Source of the DNA: Azadirachta indica
Lineage: Eukaryota; Streptophyta; Magnoliopsida; Sapindales; Meliaceae
NCBI GenBank assembly: GCA_022749755.1
Contig: CM040447.1
Coordinates: forward strand, 11,154,087-11,218,086
Length of the DNA: 64,000 nt
Direction: 5' to 3'
The first letter of the stretch is position 1. Each line of letters begins with the position of its first letter. Positions 33,178 to 44,300 of the stretch are shown here, piece by piece. The notes beneath the pieces are model-generated. The model worked only from the letters and a program-made list of their open reading frames with translations. It ran no database searches and was not told where the DNA came from. A program made the translations under genes and the position numbers.

Positions 33178-35440
33178 CTTGCTGATGTCTAACTTGTAGA
33201 CTCAGGAGCAACATGGCACATGACCTCTCGAAGAAAATGATTTCAGACATATGAATGTATCTCTAGAGGATCTATATACATGGGTGATGATCATGCCTTG
33301 GAGATTGCCAGTATTGGTACTGTTAAGATAAAAATGCACGATAGAATAGCTCGCATTATTAAAAAGGTACGACATATTAAAGGCCTGAAGAAGAATCTAT
33401 TGTCTTTAGGACAATTAGATGATCTTGGATACAAAACCTATATTGAGAATGAGATTATGAAGATTGTTAGAGGAGCACTTGTGGTTTTGAAGATAGAAAA
33501 GATTGCTGCAAATCTATTCATACTTAAGGGAGAAACACAACAAAATGCTGATGGTGTAAAGGGATATCGCTTGTGAGATCCTACTGCCCGCAAGGTCATA
33601 GTTAGTAGGGATGTTATTTTTGTAGAAGATCAACTACAAGAAAAATATAGAGATGATAACACATTGAAGGAAAGCTCAAAGACTACAACATTACACGTGA
33701 AAAATGATAAAGCACAAGAAATTTCAAACTTTTTTGAAGCATCACTAGAGCACGAGGTATAAGAACTAGTTAGGTCCGATGCTCCAGAAGTTCGTTGATC
33801 AACTCGCGAGAGGAAACCACCAACTTGGCACTCGGAGTATGTTATGGAGAGTAAGTAGCATATTGTCTTCTAATAAAGGATGGTGAGCCCTCAATTTTTC
33901 ATAAAGCTTCGAGTAGTTTAAATGCATCTTCATGGATGACAGTAATGTAGGAAAAAATTGAAGCTCTACATAAGAACAAGACATGGGAACTAGTACCATT
34001 ACCACATGGAAGAAAAGCCATTGGTAACAAATAGGTTTATAAGATCAAGTGGGATAACAATGATCAAGTGGAACGGTATCGTGCACGATTGGTGGTGAAG
34101 GGATATGTTCAAAAGGAAGGTATTGACTTTAACGAGATATTTTCACCAGTGGTTCGACTTACAATAGTCAGAGTAGTCCTGTCTATGTGTGCTACATTTG
34201 GTTTACATCTTAAGTAGTTAGACGTCAAAACTGCATTTCTTCATGGGAAGCTTGAAGAAGAAATCAATATGCTCCAACCAAAAGGTTTTACTGAAACAGG
34301 CAAGGAGAACTTAGTTTGTAGGTTAAACAAATCTCTGTACGGTCTCAAATAGGTGCTAAGGTATTGGTACAAGAGATTTGATTCCTTCATAATTAGCCTT
34401 GGATACAACAGACTCAGTTCAGACCATTGTACGTACTACAAGAGGTTTGATGGTGATAATGATTTCATTATTTTGTTGTTGTACGTGGATGATATGTTGG
34501 TAACAGGCCATAACAAAGATTGAGTCCAAGAATTAAAGGCACAGTTGGCTAGAGAATTTGAAATGAAGGACTTGGGACTAGCAAACAAGATTCTAGGAAT
34601 GCAAATTCACCGAGACAAAAATAATAGGAAGATTTGGCTATTTTAGAAGAATTACTTGAGAAAAATCTTACAACGCTTCAACATGTAAGAAAGTAAGCCA
34701 ATTTTTACCCCACTATTAATTTGAAGTTATCCTCAAGTATGTGTCCTAGCAATGAAGCAGAGAGGAAAGAAATATCTCGAGTGCCGTATGCATCAGCAGT
34801 AGGAAATTTGATGTTCGTTATGATATGCATAAGACTAGACATTGTACAAGCAGTGGGAGTAGTTAGTTGTTTTATGACGAATTCTGGTAGAGAGCATTGG
34901 GAAACTATGAAGAGGATTCTAAAATACATTAGAGAAATCTCAGATGCTGCATTATGTTATGGAGGATCAGAATTCATTGTTAAGAGTTATGTGGACTCAG
35001 ATTTTGCAGGAGATCTGCATAAAAGGAAATTTACTACAGGTTATGTGTTTACACTTGTAGGGGGTGCTGTAAGCTGGGTTTCAAAATTGTAAACTGTTGT
35101 GGCATTATCCACCACAGAAGCAGAATACATGGCAGCTACACAAGTTTGTAAGGAAGCTATTTGGATTCAAAGATTATTATAAGAGTTTGGGCACAAACAA
35201 GATAAGATCACTTTGTTTTGTGACAGTCAGAACGCCTTACATATTGCAAGGAATGCAGCATTTTATTTAAGGACAAAGCATATAGAGGTTCAATATCATT
35301 TTGTTCAAGAAGTAGTGGAAGATGGAAGTGTAGATATACAAAAGATACACACCAACGAGAAAGTTACTCCTTTTTTACTTTCTTTACTAATGAGGTTGGT
35401 GTTAGAGGGAAAAAGTTTGAATTTAAGTAGTGGTTGGTAG
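33178..35440 (+). pseudogene. Copia pol remnant (protease, RT, RNase H; integrase deleted)
   Basis: In order: the protease active site DSGATWHMT near 33198; a zinc-binding-like region up to about 33555; no integrase catalytic core; a segment ending near 33840; reverse transcriptase from about 33940, with [17 protein letters not shown] and LLLYVDDM near 34480; and RNase H with LSTTEAEYMAAT near 35110 and CDSQNALHIARN near 35220, ending KIHTNEK near 35360. In-frame stops occur at about 33190, 33238, 33574, 33760, 33796, 34032, 34215, 34350, 34521, 34644, 34686, 35090 and 35180. It is a dead remnant; the short open frames inside it are pieces, not genes. Confidence 0.88.
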
Positions 35441-35463
35441 GTGGAGAAATTTATAGAGTAAAT
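35361..35463 (+). other. Post-RNase H segment with candidate polypurine tract
   Basis: Contains GGTGGAGAAATTT at 35440-35452, the best candidate for the plus-strand priming tract. Matched without gaps by 31622-31724. Confidence 0.5.
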
Positions 35464-35923
35464 TGTGGAATGTGTGTGGAAAAAGGGAGAAGGAAACCAC
35501 TATAAATACCTCACCCTTTTCACCATTCCATCCATCCAAAATCATCCATTGAGAGTTTCTACAAAGATAGAAAAATTAATTTCTTCTTTGTGTTGTATTC
35601 TTCACTTAAAGTTATTTATCTTATTTCGAGAGAAAGTGTGAAATACTCCTATTTAGAAAGTTGTTCTTTTCTTATTATTAGAGAGAAAGAGAGTTATAAT
35701 TCCTACTTTAAAATAGTGACATACTCCTGTACTTACCCGTAGTTTTTACCCTAATTTGTTTAAAAGTCTTTCACGTAAAATGTTTATATTGATTTATTTT
35801 GATACTTTATTTTACTATGAACGATTATACTTCATATTTATTATTGTTATTTTAATGAATAGTTATATTTTTTTATATAATATTTATTTTTATTGTCTTC
35901 TTAATTTTATTGTAGTTACGTAT
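35464..35923 (+). repeat. 3' LTR of the copia element, truncated at its end
   Basis: Aligns with the 5' LTR from TGTGGAATGTGTGTGG to TAGTTACGTAT. The last about 35 bases of the 5' LTR are not found, so the 3' end is lost or highly diverged. No target-site duplication could be recognised. Confidence 0.7.
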
Positions 35924-36619
35924 ATAAAGTATGGAATGTGGATGAAAGTTTGCGAGGACGTAATATACTGATATAAAAATGACATAAAAATTGTAAATGA
36001 AATGTGGGTAGGAAGAGAAATTGAAAAGGTTTGAACAGAAAGTGTTTACTTTCCAACGATAATCATTTAGGCGAACAGTTTGTTAGTTTACGAAAGGTAA
36101 GAAGTAGAAGAATGCAAAAAGTGGGGTTAACTCAAGTGTGCTGAGCCTGTCTTAGACACGTGTTCCAATAACCTGCACGTGTGCAACAGTAGACTGCACA
36201 CACGCCATCTGCAAATGCTGTAGAATTAATGATTTACAAGCTTGTGTTTTTCTTGTACGATGCTCACCATTTTGCATCGCACGGCCGTTTATCGATTAAT
36301 TTGTAAAAAATGTAACATTAAGAGCTAGAACATTTCTTTCAAAATAAAAAAAAAAAAATTGGAAGAACTTGGCTAATAGAAAGGAGGATTTCTAATGCAA
36401 GATATCAGTACTTGTTGATGAATCATACTCACAACAGCCGCCTACAGATTTACAGTAGCGGCTGCAATTAATTTGAGTGAGACAAAAAGAATAGCTTAAA
36501 CTTCTTCTTTCTTCCGTGTTGTGTAACGATGTGTTTTCTTTTATTGTCTTGTTATATGCATATGGAATTGATTTCCAACTCAGCTAACCATGGGCTACTC
36601 AAATCAATGGTCTCCTTAA

Positions 36620-36651
<32 letters not shown>

Positions 36652-38058
36652 GCGTTATACAAAAAAACAAATATATAAATAAATAATTAGTCATTTCTGC
36701 TCCCCTTCTTCCCTTCTATTAGACATGGTGACCAGGTTAAAAAACAGAGTGATTGAAGTTTTGAAAGATATTATTACCATTGATGTGGTAACATCCACAT
36801 ATCTGATTGGGACGTTCTTGTTCTCACCTTTTGTTTATTTTGCTAACTTTATTCTTCAAGTAATATTAACTATCCAACTAACTCATGAGTATACCTGAAG
36901 TCTCATCTCTTATTAATCACATATTTAGGGTTCTGTCCTTAATTGACTTTAACAGCTGTTATTTTTTATCAATATATGATAAAAAAAATTTATTGAAACA
37001 CCTGAAAATAAGTTGGGCTGCAAACTCTCTCTCTCCAACGTTAACAATAGTTGATATGATTGATCGATTTGGTGAGAAAAATCATCATCTACGTACAGAA
37101 GAAACAGTTTAAAAGTAGCAAGTAAACAGGCGTTGCCTGATGCGGGGTCCAAGAAGCATTGGCTCGCGATTCCTGTTTGATTATGGCTAAAAGATTAATC
37201 GAATTGAAGTTGACCCGTCTCTGTCCAATGTCCACCCTGTATAAACATGTAACATTTTGCTTTCTCTACTCCAACACATCCCGATTCCTTAAAGTAACTC
37301 TGATTCTTAAGCTCAACCATTCTAGCATTTTCTTTTTCAATTGGTATCATCGTGAGGTTGATTCGTTTGCCAGAAATGAAAGAGTGTGGAGCTTAACTCG
37401 CCAGTTGTTGGGCCTATCATGAACAAATCCGGACCCATACCACAAATTCTCTACGAAGAGCATTTTCCAGGCAAAACATAATTCGATGCCACAACTTTCT
37501 TTCTTTCATGTCCACCAATGATTGAAAAGATAATGCTTATAACAGCTTAAATACCGAGTATGCTACCCATTAGACATTCTGGCAAAACTTTTGCTATGAA
37601 TTTGAATCTGTTCTAAACAATCACGCAAAAGCTGATTCTGCAATAATTCTTTAACGTGCTCACTCTTCATATGCTGCTAGAAACCTATACAGTCATGCAT
37701 CTGCCACTGAAGCCAATGGTACAGAAAAGAAAATATTTCTGAAATTTAAAATGGATGGAACAAGTTCTTGACAGGAAACAGCTATAATACTGTCAATAGC
37801 TACTCAAAGCATCCTACACATGCACCATCAAGTCCTCTAAGTTATCATGTACCAACGCAGAAGACTATTGACATCACAAAATCTCAGAAATCTGCAAAAT
37901 CAGCAACATCTTATGTTGATCATATATCTAAAACCATATTCGTGAATATAAATAAAAAAGTGAAAAAAAAAAAAAGAAAATGTAGAATAGTTCCCTTTGC
38001 TCTGGCAAAAGTAATATGCTGGGCTTTATTATTCAGAGTGGCCAACAGCCTTGTCACT
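35924..38058. other. Intergenic after the copia element
   Basis: No supportable gene. It contains a (TA)n run at about 36624-36652. The final few hundred bases are the probable 3' UTR of the minus-strand helicase-like gene. Confidence 0.5.
36624..36652. repeat. (TA)n microsatellite
   Basis: About fourteen TA units. Confidence 0.85.
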
Positions 38059-40195
38059 TCACCGTTCACCATCCTAAAGATAAGAGAGCATGAAGTGAGC
38101 AATAAACTTACATTTATCGGCATCTCGACTATGGTAAGGCCGCTGCTTTCTTCAATAGTCTTTAGGGTTACAACTTCACCCCCAACAACCATGTTGATTA
38201 CAATGCCATCTGCACTGGGTCAAATGAAGTTATTCAGAATGCAGAAAGCATAATATATGACTAACAAGAGAATAGATCACTCAAGAAAGAACCTGGTGCC
38301 AAACAAGTTGCCATCCGCCTCATATACGTTTCCTACAGGAAAGCACAGAAGACAATGTAAAACTCATAAGGAACTCATCCACATAGAGCATCAATAATTA
38401 AACACAACAAACACTGATCAACAACATGATTTCGGGTTACAGAATACAGCAATCCCAGAGACCTGAAGAGGGCCTGTAGCTAGAGACTAGAGCAGTAAAA
38501 CTGCCGGTTCAACCCAGGTAAGAAAACGAGCAAACTTTTAAGGAAATAAGAGAAGAAAAACTGCAGTCAAAAAATGCATGGCATTGTGTCACACGTTGTT
38601 GTCCAAAAGAATAGCGTGACTATACCTTCTTTGTAGGTAACTCATAATTTATCAGAACACGGGCAGATATGGGAGATTCGCCAGAAGAAAGAAGTGGAAG
38701 GCAAGTATCTGTTACAACAATCATAAGAGACTTGTGCTCATCTGCTTCAGTTTCAATGTCCTCTCCTGACTGAGCGTTGACTTTTTGGTTCCAACTTGTT
38801 GCTGCTTGCCGAAATTTCTCCAAAACTAGCGTTCTCTCTGCTTCAGCCAGGTCACTATACTAGTACATCAGTAAAACAACATGCATGATTTTAGCCAACA
38901 CTCACAGTACTAGTAAACCTATTAAACAACAAAAATTTGAAATCTCAACATCTCTAAAAGTAGTAGTTGTCAACATGTTTACAAGCATCAGAGACAGCAG
39001 ACTTTCAAAAGTGAACTACGACAAATATCAAAGTCCAAGACAGGAAAAAATTTGGTATAATACAGTAAAAGAATATATTCTATTAAATGGAAAAAAAAAA
39101 AAAGAAACCAGAAAATATCTGAACCATATTAATATATGCAACTGCAATCCATGACCAAAGTTACTTCTTGAGAAATTTTAGTTACTCAAAAAATCTAAAA
39201 TAAGTGAGCTATGTGTCATTACCCTCCAGTGGAAAATGTCATTCACTGAAGAACGGCAAAATAATGTCTGAAACCATATTAATTCATACAGCTGCAATCA
39301 ATGACAAATATCACTGTATGAACACTCTGGTTACTTATGGATTGATTATAATAAGTTAAGTATGAGTCACTACCCACCAACGGCAAAGGACATTCACTGA
39401 AAATGAAACTTCTACTTGGAAAATTCTTTCTGCACTTAGTTCATCACGCTCACTTTATGACTTACATAATAGAGAAGCCAAAACTTCTGCTTCTACTTGG
39501 GAAATTTAAAATTAGAATAACTTTTACGTATGCAGAAAATGAACCCATGAAATTATCACAAAAATCAGATGTCAGGTAAACAATTTTGTTTTCCAAAAGC
39601 AATTTAATACCTGAAACTACGAATTGCAATTGCACCGCTCAGAAACTGTCTAGAAAAGTGTTTCCCAATTAAACTATTCACTAAAACAATAATCACCCGT
39701 TAACAACATTTGGAATTCCCTTTGAATAATAACTACTCAAGCAAATAACAAACTGAATTACTTACCAATGCGGAGAAGGAAATGTAACAGAGGTTAGAGA
39801 CAGCAGAGCATATGGCGTCCAGCTCGTCACGTGAGGTGCAGCAGACTACCATCGGCAAACATGTGCGCCGCCCCGCCAGGGCTAGCAGGTCAACCAGCGT
39901 CTCCTGCCATCAACGTATTATTGTTTTGACATTAATTTCTGAAAATAGAATTATTGAATGAAATTAATTTGTAGAGAAATTTAAGAGACCATCTTGAACT
40001 GGAGTCTGTCGACGGCGACATAAAAGTGACGTGGTTGACTGCGAAAACAACAGTTTACGAATTTTGTTATAGGGAATTAAATTATCATAAAAATATCGAG
40101 AACAAAGATTAAATTTAAATGAATAATAACTAGTACCCGCCATGTGAAGGGGACTGGGAGGGAGAAGAGGGAGCTTCGATTCCATCTATCGCCAT
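38059..40195 (-). CDS. Helicase C-terminal (RecA2)-like protein, eIF4A/DEAD-box related
   Basis: Seven exons: 40195-40137, 40038-39990, 39903-39766, 38859-38626, 38332-38293, 38209-38112 and 38073-38059, totalling 633 bp and 210 aa with consistent phases. The upstream ATG at 40195 (MAIDGIEAPSSPSQ) is used because the nearer ATG at 40185 gives the wrong phase for exon 2. The protein reads HFYVAVDRLQFKMETLVDLL, then MVVCCTSRDELDAICSAV, YSDLAEAERTLVLEKFR, MIVVTDTCLPLL and RVLINYELPTKKETYMRR. This is the layout of the second RecA domain of DEAD-box helicases, in which a partner strand, a removal step and a recycled protein follow. The first RecA domain, with the ATP-binding Walker motif and the DEAD box, is absent. 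It is therefore probably not an active helicase alone. The last exon encodes only four residues and is the least certain part. Confidence 0.78.
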
Positions 40196-41359
40196 AACCC
40201 CTGGCTTTACTGTGTCGTTCGAGTTTCAAGTTTCAAGTTTCAATGCTCCGCTGCGCTTCTTTAAACGCGGTCGTTTTTATTGCAAGTGCTAGTTAAACGC
40301 TGTCGTTTTATATATTCGACCTTTTAGCGAGAAAACAAGATTAAAGATAAAATTTAAATATACTATGATCCTTTATTTTTATACTCTTTAAATTTATAAT
40401 GGTACTATCAAAATAATTTTTTTAAATAACAAATCTATCAAAATAGAAATACATAATATTACAATTACAAATATTTTTTTTCATATTTAAATTTGTAAAT
40501 ATAATAATTTTTTATTATTAAATTATTGTTTTTTGGGTTTATTTTGGAGAAGAACATAAGACGTGTGATGTGAGTTGTTGTACTTTTTTTTTTTTTTTTT
40601 TAAATTTTTGAATACATGATGTGAGTGGGTTTAGTGAAGATACGCTGTGTTGTGAGCGGTAGTAGTTTCAGTACCGTGATCCATGAACACTTGTAAGAAA
40701 GCAAGTACAACGAACTAGTTGCATAACTTTCAGTTAAGGCGGCGACGTAAATAATACACAGAAAAGAAATGAAAATAGAAAAAACAAAAATAAAGGGGGA
40801 CAAAACGCAAATATACAAAACTGAAGGACTAAAAACAAGAAGACAACAAAATAGACCATCCCTTGTTTTACTCTCGTGCTGGCTTGAGCTTATTTCTTCT
40901 CTTCTTTTCTCCTCACCGGTTGCAGTACTCGGAGTCTCGTCTTAATAAAACTCTCTCTATTCCTGGTGGCGCACGTTAACTTGCCGTCCTCTATCCTACG
41001 CCCCGGAGGTACGCCTCTTAGTCGACACGCTTCAATTTCTTTTTCTTTTTCTTTTTGGGTTATCCATTCCTAATACCTCTATGAGTCGAAACCCTAATTG
41101 AATTAATAATAATACTCATATTCAATCCTCTTATTTTCCATAATAATATCTGTTATTGATTATAGGTTATTTATTTTGCTTGATCAGGGTTAAAGAGAGA
41201 ATCTAGGGTTTGGTGTTTGGTGTTTAATCTGATCTGTGAAAGATAAGTGATCATTTTTGAGGGTAGGGTTTGGTATTTCTTTTTTTTTTTCTCATTTTTG
41301 GATGCTTTGGCGGGGATCTGAATCCGCCAAACGGGTTGTACATTGGGTCTGAACGTGAG
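40196..41359. promoter_or_regulatory. Divergent intergenic promoter region
   Basis: The helicase-like gene (-) and the BAT2-N gene (+) start 1164 bases apart, head to head. CT-rich sequence at 40895-41060 looks like the leader of the plus-strand gene. A possible 5' UTR intron runs from GGAG|GTACGC at 41009 to TTGATCAG at 41187. No clear TATA box was seen on either side. Confidence 0.4.
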
Positions 41360-44300
41360 ATGGCCAATCCCGGAGCCGGGAACAAGTTTGTGTCTGTGAA
41401 TCTGAACAAATCATATGGGCAATCACATAATCAGCATCAAAACCATCATCATAACTTACCTCATTCGGGTTATTATGGGTCAAGTCGAGCAAGGTCTGGT
41501 AGTGGTGGAGGCGGAATGGTGGTCCTGTCACGGCCCCGAAGTTCGCAGAAAGTGGCTGGGCCTAAGCTTTCTGTTCCACCCCCCATGAATCTGCCCTCAT
41601 TGCGGAAAGAGCATGAGAGATTTGATTCATTGGGATCTGGTGGTGGGCCTGCTGGTGGAGGGGTTTCAGGTGGTGGAGCGAGACCAGGTTCCTCAGGCAT
41701 GGGCTGGACTAAGCCTGGCACAGCTGTTGCTTATCAAGAGAAAGAAGGATTTGTTAGCAGTGATAAGACAATGAATGATGGTGCTGATCATGCTTTGTGT
41801 AGTGTTGATGGGGTGAGTAAGAGCAGTGGTGGTGTTGGTGGTGGTAGTATGTATACATCACCTTCAGCCCGCTCTGGTACAGCAGTGTCTGCATCTTCTA
41901 TTGTCCAGCCTGTGGAGAAGGTGAGTGTGTTGAGGGGTGAGGATTTTCCATCTTTGCGAGCTGCACTGCCAGCTGTATCCGGGTCTGAAAAGAAACAGAA
42001 GGATGGTCTTAATCAGAAACAGAAGCAAGTCTTTAGTGAGGAATCGGATAATAATGAGCGGAAGGATGGCTCCCAGTTGAACTCTCTTGTTGACATGCAT
42101 CCTCAGTTGCAGTCAGGGCATGGTGGTTTTGGTAGTGGGTTGAGTGAGAATGGTGGTGGAAATCGTGATGGTGGTAGATCTCGTGGATCAGAGCAAGTGA
42201 GGAGCCCAGATGAATACTTTCCCGGGCCATTGCCATTGCCATTGCCATTGCTTAGGTTGAAACCAAGATCTGATTGGGCTGATGATGAGCGAGATACACG
42301 TCATGGTTTTACAGACCGGGACAGAGGTCATGAGTTCTCGAAGAGTGAAGCTTATTGGGAAGGAGATTTTGATTTACCAAGGCCTACTGTTTTGCCACAC
42401 AAGCCAACTCAGAATGGTTTGGACAGGTGGGGACAGCATGACAATGAAACTGGAAAGGTTTCTTCCAGTGAAGTCACTAGAGTAGACCCCTTTGGCAGAG
42501 ATGTGAAAACGCCTAGTAGAGAAGGGCGGGAGGGAAACTTGTGGAGAGCATCTTCTCCTCTTCAAAAAGATCGATTTGGTCCCCAAGAGATTGGAAATGA
42601 CAGAAATGGTATTGATGCCAGGCCATCTAGCTTGAATAGAGAATCAAGCAATGAGACTAAATACGTGCCATCACCATTTCGAGGTATTCCTCAAGATGAT
42701 CCAGGTAGGAGGGATTTGGGGTATGGCCAGGGTGGGAGACAATCTTGGAACAATTCATTTAACAATCAAAGGGCTGAAAGGAATTCATGGGAACGCTATG
42801 GAGGTGAACAATACAACAGATTTAGGGGTGATGGTTTCCAGGGTAGTTCGGCTTCGAAATCATCATTTTCCTCTGGTAGAAGAGGGTTTCCAGTTAATGA
42901 TCCCACACTCAATTTTGGTAGGGACAAACGTCCATTATTTAAGAGTGAAAAACCTTATCAAGAGGACCCTTTCATGAAGGAATTTGGGGCTACAAGTTTT
43001 GATGGACGAGATCCATTCTCTGCAGGTCTTGTTGGGGTAGTTAAAAAGAAGAAAGATACTCTTAAACAGACTGATTTTCATGACCCTGTTCGGGAATCTT
43101 TTGAAGCTGAACTTGAAAGAGTCCAGAAGATGCAGGAGGAGGAGCGGCAGCGGATCATTGAAGAACAGGAAAGGGCTTTGGAGCTGGCTCGCAGAGAAGA
43201 AGAGGAGAGACTGAGAGTGGCTAGAGAACAAGAAGAACAACAAAGAAGGTTAGAAGAAGAAGCCAGAGAAGCTGCATGGAGGGCTGAGCAAGAGCGATTG
43301 GAAGCCATCCGCAAGGCCGAAGAACAGAGGATAGCTAGAGAAGAGGAGAAGCAGAGGATTATTGTGGAGGAGGAGAGGAGGAAACAAGCTGCTAAACAAA
43401 AACTTCTAGAATTGGAGGAAAGAATTGCTAGGAGGCAGGCCGAATCAGCTAAGGGTGGCAGTAATTCTTCTTGTGTTGCTGATGAGAAATTGTCTGGGAT
43501 GGCAAAAGAAAGGGATACTCCCAAAGTCATCGATGTGGGTGATTGGGAAGACAGCGAAAGGATGGTGGAGAGGATAACAACTTCAGCATCTTCTGATTCT
43601 TCTGGTCCTAATAGACCCTTTGACATGAGCTGTAGGCCTCACTTTGCTAGAGATAATTCATCTGTCCCCTTGGATAGAGGTAAACCTTTTAATTCATGGA
43701 GAAGAGATGCATTTGAGAATGCGAACAGCTCAACCTTCATTCCACAGGATGCAGAAAATGGCCACTATAGTCCCAGGCGAGAGACAAATTTTGGAGGGAG
43801 AACAGTTCCTAGGAAAGAGTTCTATGGAGGTCCTGGGGTTATGTCTTCAAGGAGTTATTATAAAGCAGGAATTCTAGAGCCACACATGGATGAATTCACT
43901 CATTCAAGAGGTCAGAGATGGAATATGTCTGGAGATGGAGATCACTATGGCAGAAATGCTGAGATGGAATCTGATTTTCAGGAGAATCTGGCTGAAAGAT
44001 ATGGTGATGTTGGTTGGGGACATGGTCATTATGGTGGCAGTGCTTATCATCCATACCCTGATCGACTCTATCAAAATCCTGAGGCAGATGCACTTTCTTC
44101 CTTTGGGCGGTCTCGGTATTCCATGAGGCACCCCCGTGTCCTCCCTCCTCCAACTCTTTCAATGCAAAAAGCTTCCTATAGACGTGAGAATGAGCATCCT
44201 GGTCCTTCAACTTTCCATGAAAAGGAGATGGATTACAATCATATGGCAAGAAGTGAATCCACCAGGCAGACAGGTTTAGACAGTGGTCAACCGCATAATC

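Larger units (their letters stand above)
31622..35923 (+). mobile_element. Degenerate Ty1/copia LTR retrotransposon
   Basis: Two LTR copies in direct orientation (about 31725-32212 and 35464-35923), a primer binding site complementary to initiator tRNA-Met at 32213, a gag remnant with a CCHC zinc knuckle, a protease DSGAT site, a reverse transcriptase YVDDM site and an RNase H end with TEAEYMA, in copia order. The integrase core is missing: reading goes from the protease-adjacent region (about 33555) straight to the segment that normally lies between integrase and reverse transcriptase. More than ten nonsense codons and several frameshifts interrupt it. The two LTRs differ at roughly one base in ten by eye, so the insertion is old. 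It cannot encode its own mobilisation. Confidence 0.9.

Noticed and set aside
37768..38253. Plus-strand 161-codon frame
   Set aside because: Overlaps exons 6-7 of the minus-strand helicase-like gene; shadow.
43078..43626. 182-codon antisense Ser-rich frame inside the BAT2-N exon
   Set aside because: Shadow of the Glu/Arg-rich coiled-coil coding sequence on the opposite strand.
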